Positions 29,999 to 37,976 of a stretch of DNA of 51,239 bases are shown in pieces (the stretch's first letter is position 1; every line of letters starts with the position of its first letter). Under the pieces are notes generated by a model. It was not told where the DNA came from. It did not search any database and saw nothing but the letters and a program-made list of their open reading frames with translations. Location: positions 1 to 51,239 of the forward strand of contig NZ_QBKN01000031.1 in NCBI RefSeq assembly GCF_003054175.1, given 5' to 3'. This stretch comes from Allosediminivita pacifica (GTDB lineage Bacteria; Pseudomonadota; Alphaproteobacteria; Rhodobacterales; Rhodobacteraceae). The translations under genes were made by a program, and so were the position numbers.

Positions 29999-30208
29999 GA
30001 TGTGCTCCGCTCTGGGGATGATCGCTCCGTCCGTCCGCGACGCGACGGACACGCGACCTCAAGGAACCGCCGGTTCAGACAGTTCCGGGTTCCCGACGTT
30101 GCCTCAACGGAATCCGGAAAAGTGCCGTCATCCCCGTGTTACCTTTGCAACAACCCCTTGACAAGATTGCCATTATTTTCGGCAGAGCGTGAACAAGGAC
30201 CCCATGGA

Positions 30209-30403
30209 TCAGTCGGCGGACAGCGCCGCGAAGCGTTCCATCCGGTCGATCTGCGGCGCCATGGTGCACCACTTGTCCTCGTGCGCGACCCAATGCGCCT
30301 CGCGGGTCTCGGCGTGGATCACGACGCGGCCCGGCTCCGATCCGATGATCGCGGCGGGCAGCAGGTTGAGAAAGAGGGCGAAGGCCTCGGCGGAGATGCA
30401 CAT
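30209..30403 (-). CDS. Small conserved hypothetical protein, paralogue of 28426-28617
   Basis: The 64-residue protein begins MCISAEAFALFLNLLP and ends in EDKWCTMAPQIDRMERFAALSAD. It shares its start, SEPGR, the RE-HWVA-ED-WCTMAPQ-DRMER block and both Cys with the protein at 28426-28617. I chose the ATG at 30403 because the paralogue starts at the same residue and GAGGA lies upstream. It lies on the porin strand, 210 bases before the porin start. Function is unknown. Confidence 0.8.
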   Translation of the reverse strand: MCISAEAFALFLNLLPAAIIGSEPGRVVIHAETREAHWVAHEDKWCTMAPQIDRMERFAALSAD

Positions 30404-30599
30404 GGGACGGATCCTCGGCGGTTGCATGAAACCGCTGCGTCCTCCAGCACAGCGCGCCGGGACGATGATCTCCGGCGGCCCCATGATGCTGCGCTGCAGC
30501 ATACCTCGCAAGCGATGCGCGCTGATATTGCTCTCGAACGTGCCAGGTTTCTGAAGGTTTGGTTAACGATTGCGCTGTCCAGGCCTGATGCCGAAGGTG

Positions 30600-30619
30600 G
30601 GACCGGTTTCAACCGGTCC
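30600..30619. promoter_or_regulatory. 20-bp perfect palindrome (operator candidate)
   Basis: GGACCGGTT-TC-AACCGGTCC is a perfect 9-bp inverted repeat with a 2-base centre. It is not followed by a T run, so it is not a standard terminator. It could be a regulator-binding site for the flanking divergent genes. Confidence 0.4.
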
Positions 30620-30699
30620 TGCGGGCTTCAAGCCACGGGACAATCCTAACAAACGATGAATACGCTTGCTTAACCCATTGATTTCTATAAGGCGCCCAG

Positions 30700-30718
30700 A
30701 TGTCCCGGCCCGGGACAT
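30700..30718. promoter_or_regulatory. 19-bp perfect palindrome (operator candidate)
   Basis: ATGTCCCGG-C-CCGGGACAT is a perfect 9-bp inverted repeat around one base. It lies 8 bases after the AT-rich CTATAAGG, where a repressor would block transcription toward the lipoprotein gene. No T run follows. The assignment is inference. Confidence 0.4.
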
Positions 30719-30882
30719 GCGCCCACCGCCCCCCGATGACAGGCTGGTGAATGACCCACGCCGGTGATTGCGCACGGGCAGAATTTCGCGCAATATGATC
30801 CCCGAGCAGCACGTTGGCAGAGACGGGAAAACCCGCGGCTGGCGGAAAACGGCGGCGAATGCCGCGCAGAAGGACAGGTGAC

Positions 30883-31233
30883 ATGCGCAAAGCGGTGATC
30901 TTGATGACGGCCGGGCTGGCCCTTGCAGCCTGCGGCGGCGGCAACCGGGTCGATCGGTTCAACAGCGCCCCGAGGGTGCTCTACGCCAGCGGGCCGATCA
31001 AGTCGGCCTGCCAGAGCTCCGGACGCACCCAGGCCTCGAGCGCGCTCTGTGGCTGCATCCAGGCCGTGGCCGACACCACCCTCACCGGCGGCGACCAGCG
31101 CAAGGCCGTCCGATTCTTCCGCGAGCCGCACGAGGCGCAGGTCGTGAAGATGTCGAAGACCGCCTACGACGACGAGTTCTGGGACCGCTACGAAGATTTC
31201 GCCAACCGCGCCGAGCGCAGCTGCCGCGCCTGA
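30883..31233 (+). CDS. Small lipoprotein of unknown function
   Basis: The 116-residue precursor has a lipoprotein signal (MRKAVILMTAGLALAAC) with lipobox LAAC, so C17 should be lipidated. The mature part has SACQSSGRT, SALCGCIQAVAD (three Cys within 19 residues) and a last Cys near the end (RSCRA). The Cys positions suggest disulfides in the periplasm. Some Rhodobacteraceae homologues are, as I recall, labelled arginine transporter without visible support. The ATG at 30883 follows AAGGACAGG. Confidence 0.8.
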   Translation: MRKAVILMTAGLALAACGGGNRVDRFNSAPRVLYASGPIKSACQSSGRTQASSALCGCIQAVADTTLTGGDQRKAVRFFREPHEAQVVKMSKTAYDDEFWDRYEDFANRAERSCRA

Positions 31234-31238
31234 GCGGC

Positions 31239-32528
31239 TCAGCCCGCAGCGACCCGTTTCGTCTTGGGTAGCCGCTCCTCCGCGGTCAGCGCGTGCCCGA
31301 CCATGCCCTCGGCCCGGCTGATCGCCGCCGTGGCGCGTGCCAGCTCGGGCAGCGCCTCGGGATCGACCCGCTGCCAGGTCACCGTCTTCAGGAACTTGTG
31401 GACCGAGAGCCCGCCGGTATAGCGCGCCGCCCCGCCCGTGGGCAGCACGTGGTTCGTCCCCGACGCCTTGTCCCCGAAGGCGGTCGTGGCGTCATGGCCA
31501 AGGAATAGCGACCCGTAGGCCGTCAGGTTCTCCAGCCACCAGTCGGTGTCCTCGGCCATGACCTGCAGGTGCTCGGGCGCGTAGGCATCGGCAGTCTTCG
31601 CCATCTCCTGACGGTCCCGACACAGCAGCACCTCACCGCAGCCCTCCCACGCCGCCTCGGCCGCGCGGCGGTTCTCGTCCGGCAGCCGGGCGAAGGTTGC
31701 GGGCATGCGAAGCAGGACCTCGCGGGCGAGCGGCTCGTGATCGGTCAGCAGCCAGACCGGAGAGGTCGCGCCGTGCTCGGCCTGCCCGACCAGATCTAGT
31801 GCCACGCGGTCAGGATCGGCGCTCGCATCCGCGCAGATGAGCAGGTCCGTCGGCCCCGCCACCATGTCGATCCCGATCGGCCCGTAGAGTTGCCGCTTTG
31901 CCTCGGCCACGTAGGCGTTGCCCGGCCCGGCCAGCACGTCGGCGGGCGGCTGACCGAACAGTCCGAAGGCCAGCGCCCCGACGCCCTGCACGCCGCCGAG
32001 GCACAGGATGTCATCCGCCCCCGCCAGATCCATCGCGTAGAGCACCTCGGGCGCGATCCCCGCCCCGCCGCGCGGCGGCGCGCAGGCCGTGACATGCGTC
32101 ACGCCCGCCGCCCGGGCGGTGGCGATGGTCATCAGCGCCGAGGCGATATGGGCGTAGCGCCCGCCCGGCACGTAGCAGCCCGCCGAATGCACCGGGATCT
32201 GCCGCTGTCCGGCGACCAGCCCGGGCCGAAGCTCCACCTGCATGTCCGCGGCACTGGCGCGCTGCGCCTCGGCAAAGCGGCGAATATTGTCGTGCGCATA
32301 GGCGATGGCCGCGCGCAGCCCCTCGGGCAGCGCCCGCGCCGCGGCGGCGCGGCGGCGCGGCGGCACCACGATCTCGCCCTGCCACCCGTCCAGCCGCATC
32401 GCATAATCGCGCGCGGCCTCGGCCCCGCCGGACCTGAGCCGCGCCAGCATGATGCGCACGGTATCCTCGATATCCACGCGCGCTTCGGGGGGGAGGGGGC
32501 GAGAGGCTTTGAGAACGGTCGGGGCCAT
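31239..32528 (-). CDS. HisD-family NAD-dependent dehydrogenase, HpsN-like
   Basis: The 429-residue protein belongs to the histidinol dehydrogenase superfamily: VHSAGCYVPGGRYAHIASALMTIATARAAGV, CLGGVQGVGALAFGLFG, VLAGPGNAYVAEAKRQLYGPIGIDMVAGPTD, QAEHG, YAPEHLQVM and GTNHVLPTGGAARYTGGLSVHKFLK. Several of these blocks resemble HpsN, which oxidises 2,3-dihydroxypropane-1-sulfonate to sulfolactate in roseobacters, more than biosynthetic HisD. It lies outside any his operon and is divergent from a LysR regulator, which also fits a catabolic role. The exact substrate remains unproven. Confidence 0.88.
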   Translation of the reverse strand: MAPTVLKASRPLPPEARVDIEDTVRIMLARLRSGGAEAARDYAMRLDGWQGEIVVPPRRRAAAARALPEGLRAAIAYAHDNIRRFAEAQRASAADMQVELRPGLVAGQRQIPVHSAGCYVPGGRYAHIASALMTIATARAAGVTHVTACAPPRGGAGIAPEVLYAMDLAGADDILCLGGVQGVGALAFGLFGQPPADVLAGPGNAYVAEAKRQLYGPIGIDMVAGPTDLLICADASADPDRVALDLVGQAEHGATSPVWLLTDHEPLAREVLLRMPATFARLPDENRRAAEAAWEGCGEVLLCRDRQEMAKTADAYAPEHLQVMAEDTDWWLENLTAYGSLFLGHDATTAFGDKASGTNHVLPTGGAARYTGGLSVHKFLKTVTWQRVDPEALPELARATAAISRAEGMVGHALTAEERLPKTKRVAAG

Positions 32529-32587
32529 TGAAGAAAATTCCTGTTCGGGGCAGTGATGGTTTAAGTTCTGCTTAATCGGAGGGGAAC

Positions 32588-33550
32588 ATGCTGACGAAGG
32601 GGCTGACACTGCGCGGGCTCGAGGTGTTCGAGGCGCTCGCCGCCACCGGATCGGTCGCGGCGGCAGCGGCTCAGACCGGGCTGAGCCAGCCGGCGGTCAG
32701 CCAGCAGATGCGCAACCTCGAAACCGCGCTCGGCACCGACCTTGTCGACCACGGGCGCAGGCCGATGATGCTGACCCCGGCGGGTCGCAGTTTCCTGGCC
32801 CGGACCCAGAGCATCCTGCAGCAGCTGCGCCTCGCGCAGAACGAGGTCACCGTGATGGACCTCAGCCACCTGTCCGCGCTCTCGATGGGCGTGATCGACG
32901 ACTTCGACAACGACCTGACGCCCCGGCTGGTGACCATCCTGGCCGAGAACATGACCGGATGCCGGTTCAAGCTGATCACCGCCCCCAGCCACGAGATTTC
33001 CGAGGAGATGCGCGCGCGCCGTCTGCATCTGGCCATCGCCGCCTCGGGCGGCGAGGCGGTGAACGGCATCGTGGAACACCCGCTCGTCCGCGATCCCTTC
33101 ATCTTCGTCTGCCCCGCAGGCGCGGTCAGCGGCGGGGCGGTCAGGGACGTCATGGGCAAGCTGCCGTTCCTGCGCCACGACCGCGCGCAGCTCATCGGCC
33201 GGCAGGTCGAGGCGCAGCTTGCCCGCAACATGATGACCTTCGGCGAACGTTTCGAGATCGGGCCGCACCTGTCGCTCATGGCGCTCGTCGCGCGCGGCGT
33301 CGGCTGGACCATCACGACCCCGCTCGGCTACATGCGCGCCGCCCGCTATCACGAGGAAATGGAAGTCCATCCCCTACCCTTCGCGCCTTTCGCACGCACC
33401 ATATCGCTCTTTGCCGGGACCGACTGGGCCGACCGCGTGCCGCGCGACGTGGCCCAGACCATGCGGATGCTCGTGGCCGAGATGGTCATCGCGCCGGCGC
33501 TGACCCGCATCCCCTGGCTCGAAGGGGAACTGAAGGTTCTCGGGGGCTGA
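32588..33550 (+). CDS. LysR family transcriptional regulator
   Basis: The 320-residue protein has an N-terminal winged helix-turn-helix (about 6-65: TLRGLEVFEALAATGSVAAAAAQTGLSQPAVSQQMRNLE) and a substrate-binding domain (about 95-300). It is divergent from the HisD-family dehydrogenase with only 59 bases between them, the classic arrangement for a LysR regulator controlling its neighbour. The short gap should contain both promoters and its binding site. Confidence 0.94.
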   Translation: MLTKGLTLRGLEVFEALAATGSVAAAAAQTGLSQPAVSQQMRNLETALGTDLVDHGRRPMMLTPAGRSFLARTQSILQQLRLAQNEVTVMDLSHLSALSMGVIDDFDNDLTPRLVTILAENMTGCRFKLITAPSHEISEEMRARRLHLAIAASGGEAVNGIVEHPLVRDPFIFVCPAGAVSGGAVRDVMGKLPFLRHDRAQLIGRQVEAQLARNMMTFGERFEIGPHLSLMALVARGVGWTITTPLGYMRAARYHEEMEVHPLPFAPFARTISLFAGTDWADRVPRDVAQTMRMLVAEMVIAPALTRIPWLEGELKVLGG

Positions 33551-33754
33551 AAGGCCGTTGTCGCGCATTGTCGGATCTCCGGTGTTCCGGGTCACCTTGG
33601 TGGGCAACAGGACATGCGCAAGGGAGCGAGCCGCTCATTCAGGATCAGGGATCGGCAGATTTCGATAAGCTGAATCTGGCGGGCATTGACCAGGCGAGAG
33701 CGCCGGGACGGCATCCGCCATCACCATCCATGCCACCAGGACGGCACAAGTGCG

Positions 33755-34519
33755 CTAGAGGTCCATCTCCAGGAAGGCCCGCACCGATTGCTCGAAGGCG
33801 CGCGGCTCCTCGGCATGCAGCCAGTGCCCGGCGTCGGGCAGCTTGGCAAAACGCGCATGCGGAAAGAGGGCGCGGATCCGGTCGCGGTATTCCGGCAGCA
33901 CGTAGTCGGACTTGCCGCCCGACAGGAAGAGCGCCGGCCCCTCGAAGCTTCCCTCGATCTCGGGAAATCCGACGATCTTGTCCATCTGGTCGTCGAGAAC
34001 GTCCAGGTTCAGCTTCCACTGCTTCTCGGTGACGTCCAGCGACTGCGTGAAGAAGGACTGCAGCGTCTTTTCCGGCACCGTCTCGGCCAGTTGCGCCGCG
34101 GCGTCCGACCGCTTGAAAACACGCGAAAGATCGACACCGCGCATCGCCTCGATGAAACGAGCCTGGTCGTGGGAATAGGCCACGGGCGCGATGTCTGCGA
34201 CCACCAGCCGCCGAACCAGCTCGGGCCGGGTCAGCGCGAGCACCATGGCCGCCTTGCCGCCCATGGAATGGCCGACCACGTCCGCCGGCCCACCGTAGTG
34301 CTCGATCACCTCGGCCAGGTCACCGGCAAGCGCCGGATAGCTGTGGTCGTCATCCTTGAGGCTGTCACCATGGTTCCGCATATCCGGGGCAAGGACGAGC
34401 CCGCGGTCCGAAAGGCGCTTGGCGATCACACCCCAGTTCCGCCCCGAGCCGAAAAGCCCGTGGACGATCAGAAGCGGAGGATTCTGGCCCGGCTGGCCAT
34501 GCTCGATGGTGTTCAGCAT
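33755..34519 (-). CDS. Alpha/beta hydrolase, YbfF type
   Basis: The 254-residue hydrolase has the oxyanion loop VHGLFGSGRNWG, the nucleophile elbow GHSMGG (Ser about 95), Asp in SDYVLPEY or ADIAPVAY, and the catalytic His in DAGHWLHAE. The layout matches YbfF-like esterases acting on short acyl esters or acyl-CoA. It is monocistronic or leads from the NUDIX/DUF983 unit 40 bases upstream on the same strand. Confidence 0.92.
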   Translation of the reverse strand: MLNTIEHGQPGQNPPLLIVHGLFGSGRNWGVIAKRLSDRGLVLAPDMRNHGDSLKDDDHSYPALAGDLAEVIEHYGGPADVVGHSMGGKAAMVLALTRPELVRRLVVADIAPVAYSHDQARFIEAMRGVDLSRVFKRSDAAAQLAETVPEKTLQSFFTQSLDVTEKQWKLNLDVLDDQMDKIVGFPEIEGSFEGPALFLSGGKSDYVLPEYRDRIRALFPHARFAKLPDAGHWLHAEEPRAFEQSVRAFLEMDL

Positions 34520-34559
34520 GTCTTCCTCCTATGCCAGCGAACCGCCGTTGAAAAGCGCC

Positions 34560-35291
34560 TCAGTCACCGCCGCGCAGCCGCAGGAAAAGGCTCTCTTCGT
34601 CATCGTTCCGGAAGAAGGGCACATGCGCGGGCGGCCCGGGGTCGTGCAGGCGCGCAGTCACCTCTGCCAGCACGACCTCGGTGATGAACGGGAGATCGAA
34701 CCGCCGCACCTCGGACAACGGAATCCATTGCAGCAGCGACAGTTCCTCGGACGCCGCCGAGAAATCGTCCGGGTCGGAGGCAAGATGATCCGCGTCGAGA
34801 AGGAAGAACCGCGCATCGAAGCGGCGGGGTCGCCCCGGTGGCGTGATGGCCCGGAACACGAACTGCAGTGCCGCGGCATCCGGGACATAGCCCATCGCCG
34901 CAAAAGCCTCCCATCCAGGCGGCACTTCTCCGCCCCACTCGCCACGCTGCCCGAGGATCTGTCCCGTCTCTTCGAAAAGCTCGCGGATGCCGGCAGCGGC
35001 AAGCGCCTCTGCCCGGCAGTCGGAATTCTCCTCGAGGCGCGCGTTGCACAGGTCACCGGGCGCACCGGCAAGCGTCACCTGCCTGTCGCCGGAATCGACG
35101 GCACCCCCGGGAAAGACGACCTTGCGCGGCATGAAGACGGCAGCATCACCGCGCTGCCCCATCAGAACGCGCGGCGCGGTGGCCCTGTCCCTGATCAGGA
35201 TCAGCGTCGCCGCATCGCGGAGCCCCTGCACCTCGGCAGGTCTCTCGCGCCCGCCTGTCTGCGACCGGTCAGTTGCCTCCCGAGAAGCCAT
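34560..35291 (-). CDS. NUDIX hydrolase, NUDT19-like
   Basis: The 243-residue protein has FPGGAVD (60-66) and RELFEETGQILG (103-114), the two halves of the Nudix box. The canonical box is a contiguous 23 residues; here about 26 extra residues lie between the glycine and the REL helix. This recalls eukaryotic NUDT19, a CoA diphosphatase. Acyl-CoA or CoA diphosphate hydrolysis is therefore a plausible activity (inference). The start overlaps the DUF983 end by 23 bases. Confidence 0.9.
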   Translation of the reverse strand: MASREATDRSQTGGRERPAEVQGLRDAATLILIRDRATAPRVLMGQRGDAAVFMPRKVVFPGGAVDSGDRQVTLAGAPGDLCNARLEENSDCRAEALAAAGIRELFEETGQILGQRGEWGGEVPPGWEAFAAMGYVPDAAALQFVFRAITPPGRPRRFDARFFLLDADHLASDPDDFSAASEELSLLQWIPLSEVRRFDLPFITEVVLAEVTARLHDPGPPAHVPFFRNDDEESLFLRLRGGD

Positions 35292-35658
35292 GCATGCCCC
35301 TTGCCCACTGGAAGCCCACCATGGCGCCCTTGAAACGGGGCAGAAGATAGAGAGACAACCCGATGGTGCCGACCGCGAAAAGGGTGAAAAGCGTGAGCGG
35401 TTCCGGCCGCCAGGTCACGAAGGCCACATGCAGCATCGGCGCCATGATATGCCCCACGACCAGGATCGTTAGGTACGCAGGCCCGTCGTCGGCGCGGTGG
35501 TGGAACAGCTCTTCCCGGCAGACGGGGCAGTGATCGCGCACCTTCAGATAGCCGGACAGCATCGGTCCTGAACCGCAGTTCGGACAGCGGCGGCGCCAGC
35601 CGTTGCGCACGGCAGGCCAAGTCGCACGATCCTCGTGCGTTTCCACCTCTTCGGTCAT
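35269..35658 (-). CDS. DUF983 family zinc-ribbon membrane protein
   Basis: The 129-residue protein has an N-terminal zinc ribbon (RCPNCGSG and HCPVCREEL, four Cys) followed by two membrane helices (about 63-80 and 88-107). DUF983 proteins are small inner-membrane proteins of unknown function, common in alphaproteobacteria. The ATG at 35658 (MTEEVETHEDRATWP) is chosen because domain homology begins there. The gene overlaps the NUDIX gene by 23 bases, so the two are co-transcribed. Confidence 0.9.
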   Translation of the reverse strand: MTEEVETHEDRATWPAVRNGWRRRCPNCGSGPMLSGYLKVRDHCPVCREELFHHRADDGPAYLTILVVGHIMAPMLHVAFVTWRPEPLTLFTLFAVGTIGLSLYLLPRFKGAMVGFQWARGMHGFSGGN

Positions 35659-35870
35659 AGGGATTCCTCTTCGCTCGCGCGCTGGAGAATGGGGGCGCGA
35701 AAGGAAACGCAAAAGGCGGTGCGATGTCCTTGCGGCCGGATGTCACAGATCGAATTTCCACGGCGCAAGGAAAATAAAAGCGACGGAAGCTGCCTGCCCA
35801 CCCGTGAAAGCTATCAGAGACGCGTTGCCGGACGCGACGCGGATCGCTTGAGTGCAGGAAGGAGAAAACC

Positions 35871-36467
35871 ATGACACGCAAGGCAACCTACCTGGGCAGC
35901 GCCCTGATCTTCACGCTGGGACTGGGCCTCGCCGGCGCCGCGCAAGCGCAACGGGGCGACGGCCCGATGGGCCCGAATGTCGAGACCATGTTCCAGCAGT
36001 TCGACACGAACGGCGATGAAAACGTCAGCCGCGAAGAGATCGACGCGTTCATGGCGCGGCGCTTCGAGGACGCCGACACCGACGGCGACGGCGTGCTGAG
36101 CCCCGACGAGACCTTCGCCGCCGCCGAGGCCCGCCGCGCCGAACGCGAGGAAATGCGCCGCCGCGCCCGGTCGGACGCCATGTTCTCGCGCCTCGATGCG
36201 GATGGCAACGGCTCCCTGAGCGCCGAGGAACTCGCCAACCGGCCCGGGCCGGAACGGATGTTCGACAGGCTCGACACCGACGGCAATGGCGAGATCAGCG
36301 CCGTCGAGATGGAACAGATGAAGCAGCGCTTCGCCAACCACCGGGGCCGGGACGGTCGCGGCTGGCACCACGGCGGGGACCGCCGCGGCGACCACCAGGG
36401 ACCGCGCTTCCACCAGCGTCCGCCTGCCGCACCGCAGGGTGACGCGCCCAAGCAGGACAATGACTGA
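35871..36467 (+). CDS. Secreted EF-hand calcium-binding protein
   Basis: The 198-residue precursor has a signal peptide ending AAQAQ and four EF-hand loops in two pairs: DTNGDENVSREE, DTDGDGVLSPDE, DADGNGSLSAEE and DTDGNGEISAVE. Each keeps the Asp at positions 1 and 3, the central Gly and the final Glu. The tail (from about 160) is rich in His, Arg, Gly and Pro. It should bind Ca2+ in the periplasm. It lies 85 bases before an ECF sigma factor gene and probably belongs to that regulon. An AAGGAG ribosome-binding site precedes the ATG. Confidence 0.92.
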   Translation: MTRKATYLGSALIFTLGLGLAGAAQAQRGDGPMGPNVETMFQQFDTNGDENVSREEIDAFMARRFEDADTDGDGVLSPDETFAAAEARRAEREEMRRRARSDAMFSRLDADGNGSLSAEELANRPGPERMFDRLDTDGNGEISAVEMEQMKQRFANHRGRDGRGWHHGGDRRGDHQGPRFHQRPPAAPQGDAPKQDND

Positions 36468-36552
36468 CAAGCCGTGGCGCGGGTGGCCTGCCGCCCGCGC
36501 CGTTGCGCAAAGGCCCGGGACGGGCTAGCGCAAACCCGAACGCGGAACCCGG

Positions 36553-37137
36553 ATGCCTTATGACTCGATGACCGAGCGCAGCGACGAAGACCTGCTTGCC
36601 GCCTATGCCCGCGGCGAGGCAGAGGCCGCACGCGCGCTGACGCAACGCTTCGGCCCCCTCGCCTTCGGCCACGCGGCACGGATGCTGGGCGGGGACCGGG
36701 CCGAGGCCGAGGACGTCGCACAGGAAGCCCTGCTGCGGCTCTGGCGCGCGGCTCCGAGCTGGGAGCCCGGAAAGGCCAAGGTCTCGACCTGGCTTTACCG
36801 CGTCACGGCGAACCTTTGCATCGACAGGCTGCGCCGGGCGCGAAGCGCACCGCTCGAGGCCGCCCCCGAGCCCGAGGATCCGGCACCCGGCGCGGTGGCC
36901 GGACTGCAGCAGCAGGCGCGTGCCGATGCCCTGCAGGCGGCGCTGGACGATCTGCCCGAACGGCAGAAGCAGGCCGTGATCCTGCGCCACATTGAGGGGC
37001 TGGGAAACGAAGAGATCGCCGTGGTCATGGACATAGGGGCGCGTGCCGTCGAGAGTCTGACGGCGCGCGGGAAACGCAGGTTGACCGAGCTGCTCGGCGG
37101 ACGCCGGGCCGAACTGGGATACGAAGACGATGAGTGA
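36553..37137 (+). CDS. ECF-type RNA polymerase sigma factor
   Basis: The 194-residue protein has sigma region 2 (ARALTQRFGPLAFGHAARMLGG, EDVAQEALLRLWR, KVSTWLYRVTANLCIDRLRR) and region 4 (LPERQKQAVILRHIEGLGNEEIAVVMDIGARAVESLTARGKRRL). The start could be the ATG at 36553 or at 36568 (MTERSDEDLL). It overlaps the next gene by 8 bases (ATGAGTGA), the usual sigma/anti-sigma coupling. Confidence 0.95.
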   Translation: MPYDSMTERSDEDLLAAYARGEAEAARALTQRFGPLAFGHAARMLGGDRAEAEDVAQEALLRLWRAAPSWEPGKAKVSTWLYRVTANLCIDRLRRARSAPLEAAPEPEDPAPGAVAGLQQQARADALQAALDDLPERQKQAVILRHIEGLGNEEIAVVMDIGARAVESLTARGKRRLTELLGGRRAELGYEDDE

Positions 37138-37474
37138 GCGCAAGGAAAGCGACGGGCTGGAAAGCTACTTCGAGGCCGCACGCGCCGATCCTCCCATGCC
37201 GGGTGGCGACTGGCTCGCACGGATGGAGGCCCGCGCCATCGCGGAGGCACCGCGGGCGCCTGCGCGCCTGCCAGAGCACCCCGGCCTGCTGGCACGGATC
37301 CGCGCAAGCCTGGGTGGCTGGCCTGGTATCACCGGGCTCGTCTCCGCCTCGGTCTTCGGTCTCTGGCTCGGCGTGACCGGAACACTGACGGCAGAGGACC
37401 TCTGGTCCGGTGAATCGCAACTGCTGGTGCTGGACCCGGTCACGGCCTACGACTTGGCCTGGGCAGAGGAATGA
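37130..37474 (+). CDS. Probable membrane anti-sigma factor
   Basis: The 114-residue protein has a cytoplasmic N-terminus (about 1-60), one membrane helix (about 64-82, GITGLVSASVFGLWLGVTG) and a short periplasmic end. It has no zinc-binding HxxxCxxC motif. The assignment rests on its 8-base overlap with the sigma gene, its topology and its position before a Spy-like gene; sequence similarity alone does not prove it. Confidence 0.7.
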   Translation: MSERKESDGLESYFEAARADPPMPGGDWLARMEARAIAEAPRAPARLPEHPGLLARIRASLGGWPGITGLVSASVFGLWLGVTGTLTAEDLWSGESQLLVLDPVTAYDLAWAEE

Positions 37475-37478
37475 TCCG

Positions 37479-37973
37479 ATGAGCAAGCAATCGTCAGGCG
37501 TCCTGCGAGGGCGCGTTACCCGGGTCGTGCTGGTGATCTCCCTGGCCCTGAACCTCGCCGTCGTAGGCCTCTTGGGAGGGGCAATCCTGCGGGAGGGCCC
37601 GCCACGCCATCACCGGCCACCGCCGGACGTTGCCGGCGCCGCGCCCTATACCCTCGCGCTGGAACCCGACCAGCGACATGCGCTCTGGGGCGAGCTGCGC
37701 AGCGAATTCAGGCGTCCGCCGCGCGGCGGCATGTCCGAGACCTATGACCGCGCCGTCGCTCTTCTGAGGGAGGATCCCTTCGACGCAGCGGCATTTGCGG
37801 CGCTGCTCGAAGAGCAGGCCTCCGCGGCCGAGGCACGCCGCCAGACAGGTCAGCGGGCGCTGACCAACTACATCGCCGGCCTGCCGGCCGACGCGCGCCT
37901 GGCCTACGCCGATCGGCTCGAGGAAAAGCTCGCCACCATCGCGGACCGGTTTCGCGGGCGCCGGGGGGACTGA
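37479..37973 (+). CDS. Spy/CpxP-like periplasmic heavy-metal sensor family protein
   Basis: The 164-residue protein has an N-terminal membrane anchor (about 15-36) and an all-helical periplasmic domain (about 58-155) with LALEPDQRHALWGELR, YDRAVALLREDPFDAAAFAALLEEQASAAEARR and LPADARLAYADRLEE. This matches the Spy/CpxP/CnrX-like periplasmic family (DUF3106-like layout). It begins four bases after the anti-sigma gene, so it may sense the periplasm for the sigma system, in the way CnrX/CnrY do (analogy). Confidence 0.8.
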   Translation: MSKQSSGVLRGRVTRVVLVISLALNLAVVGLLGGAILREGPPRHHRPPPDVAGAAPYTLALEPDQRHALWGELRSEFRRPPRGGMSETYDRAVALLREDPFDAAAFAALLEEQASAAEARRQTGQRALTNYIAGLPADARLAYADRLEEKLATIADRFRGRRGD

Positions 37974-37976
37974 CGC

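Larger units (their letters stand above)
30404..30882. other. 479-base gene-free region with several perfect palindromes
   Basis: The region separates the minus-strand small gene from the plus-strand lipoprotein gene and must contain both promoters. It holds perfect inverted repeats at 30486-30502, 30600-30619 and 30700-30718. Around 30650-30695 it is AT-rich for this genome (CTATAAGG at 30685), a plausible promoter zone. I see no convincing protein gene in it. Confidence 0.5.

Noticed and set aside
30142-30164. Porin promoter with -35 TTGTCA on the minus strand
   Set aside because: The -10 at 17-base spacing (TAACAC) matches only three of six consensus bases, too weak to annotate.
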